A program made the translations under genes and the position numbers. The notes under the pieces are model-generated. The model was not told the DNA's origin. It made no database searches and saw only the letters and a program-made list of their open reading frames with translations. A DNA stretch of 64,000 bases from Linderina pennispora (Eukaryota > Kickxellomycota > Kickxellomycetes > Kickxellales > Kickxellaceae), in assembly GCF_002104995.1 (NCBI RefSeq), contig NW_024468259.1:434001-498000 (forward strand), given 5' to 3'. Below are positions 63,943 to 64,000 of the stretch, one piece after another (positions within the stretch are counted from its first letter, which is position 1; each line of letters starts with the position of its first letter).

Positions 63943-64000
63943 CTACGATGATCAAAAAGGGATATAACGAAAAAAAAAAATCCGCCTTGCCGGGGGCTAT

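Overview
The window looks like nuclear DNA of a compact-genome fungus, most likely an early-diverging (zygomycete-grade) lineage; a Coemansia-like Kickxellomycotina is my best guess. The case rests on a class IV-type chitin synthase, the fungal TFIIA, KDM5, SWI1 and Rrs1 set, an HDEL-terminated BiP, a fused CYP505 P450-reductase, GH81 and GH36 enzymes, sparse small introns with GTAAGT/GCTAAC/YAG signals, and an animal-type phosphorylase kinase regulatory subunit, which yeasts lack. Coding sequence is GC-rich and strongly favours C or G at third positions. The intergenic stretches at about 43.5-45 kb and 56.7-59.6 kb are AT-rich and nearly gene-free. No prophage, CRISPR array, insertion sequence or intact transposon is visible.

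Layout: 0-1 kb, 3' end of a chitin synthase. 1.2-2.0 kb, TFIIA large subunit (minus). 3.2-9.8 kb, a large JmjN-ARID-PHD-JmjC KDM5 demethylase. 9.86-11.9 kb, a diverged inverted repeat carrying a second copy of the phosphorylase kinase 3' end. 11.7-16.0 kb, phosphorylase kinase alpha/beta-like subunit (minus) with an embedded FAM3/ILEI-like domain. 16.2-17.3 kb, two tandem MTH1-type Nudix hydrolases. 17.4-18.9 kb, aromatic amino-acid decarboxylase (minus). 19.7-22.2 kb, GH81 beta-1,3-glucanase. 22.3-23.4 kb, two related small genes (minus). 24.1-26.5 kb, nitrilase-family amidase and an upstream acidic BED-finger gene that may splice into it (minus). 27.1-30.9 kb, SWI1/ARID1-type SWI/SNF subunit (minus). 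32.0-33.8 kb, OSH4/Kes1-type sterol carrier (minus, three exons). 34.5-37.2 kb, GH36 raffinose-synthase family (minus). 37.4-37.9 kb, unknown acidic protein (minus). 38.5-40.5 kb, BiP/KAR2. 40.6-41.6 kb, Rrs1 (minus). 41.9-43.5 kb, degenerate ORFs. 44.4 kb, tRNA-Lys(CTT). 45.2-48.8 kb, CYP505 (minus). 50.0-51.4 kb, PA-TM-RING ubiquitin ligase. 51.6-53.2 kb, NT5DC-type HAD nucleotidase. 55.0-56.7 kb, broken leucine-rich-like gene. 59.8-63.1 kb, CCCH zinc-finger protein (minus). 63.8 kb, 3' end of another minus-strand gene.

Most long genes are interrupted by one-base frame breaks, mostly net +1, on both strands, and even in BiP. Nearly all can be undone by shortening or lengthening a short homopolymer by one base. 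I therefore treat them as likely consensus errors, and give each such gene as one feature spanning all frames. Genes that read cleanly are both Nudix genes, the nitrilase, Rrs1 and the NT5DC protein.

Functional themes are housekeeping: chromatin and transcription (TFIIA, KDM5, SWI1), wall polymer metabolism (chitin synthase, GH81), storage-carbohydrate control (phosphorylase kinase, GH36), ER folding (BiP), sterol transport (OSH) and nucleotide-pool cleaning (Nudix, NT5DC). There is no operon-like logic. Divergent pairs share intergenic promoters, for example TFIIA/KDM5, phosphorylase kinase/Nudix, decarboxylase/GH81, unknown protein/BiP and CYP505/RING.
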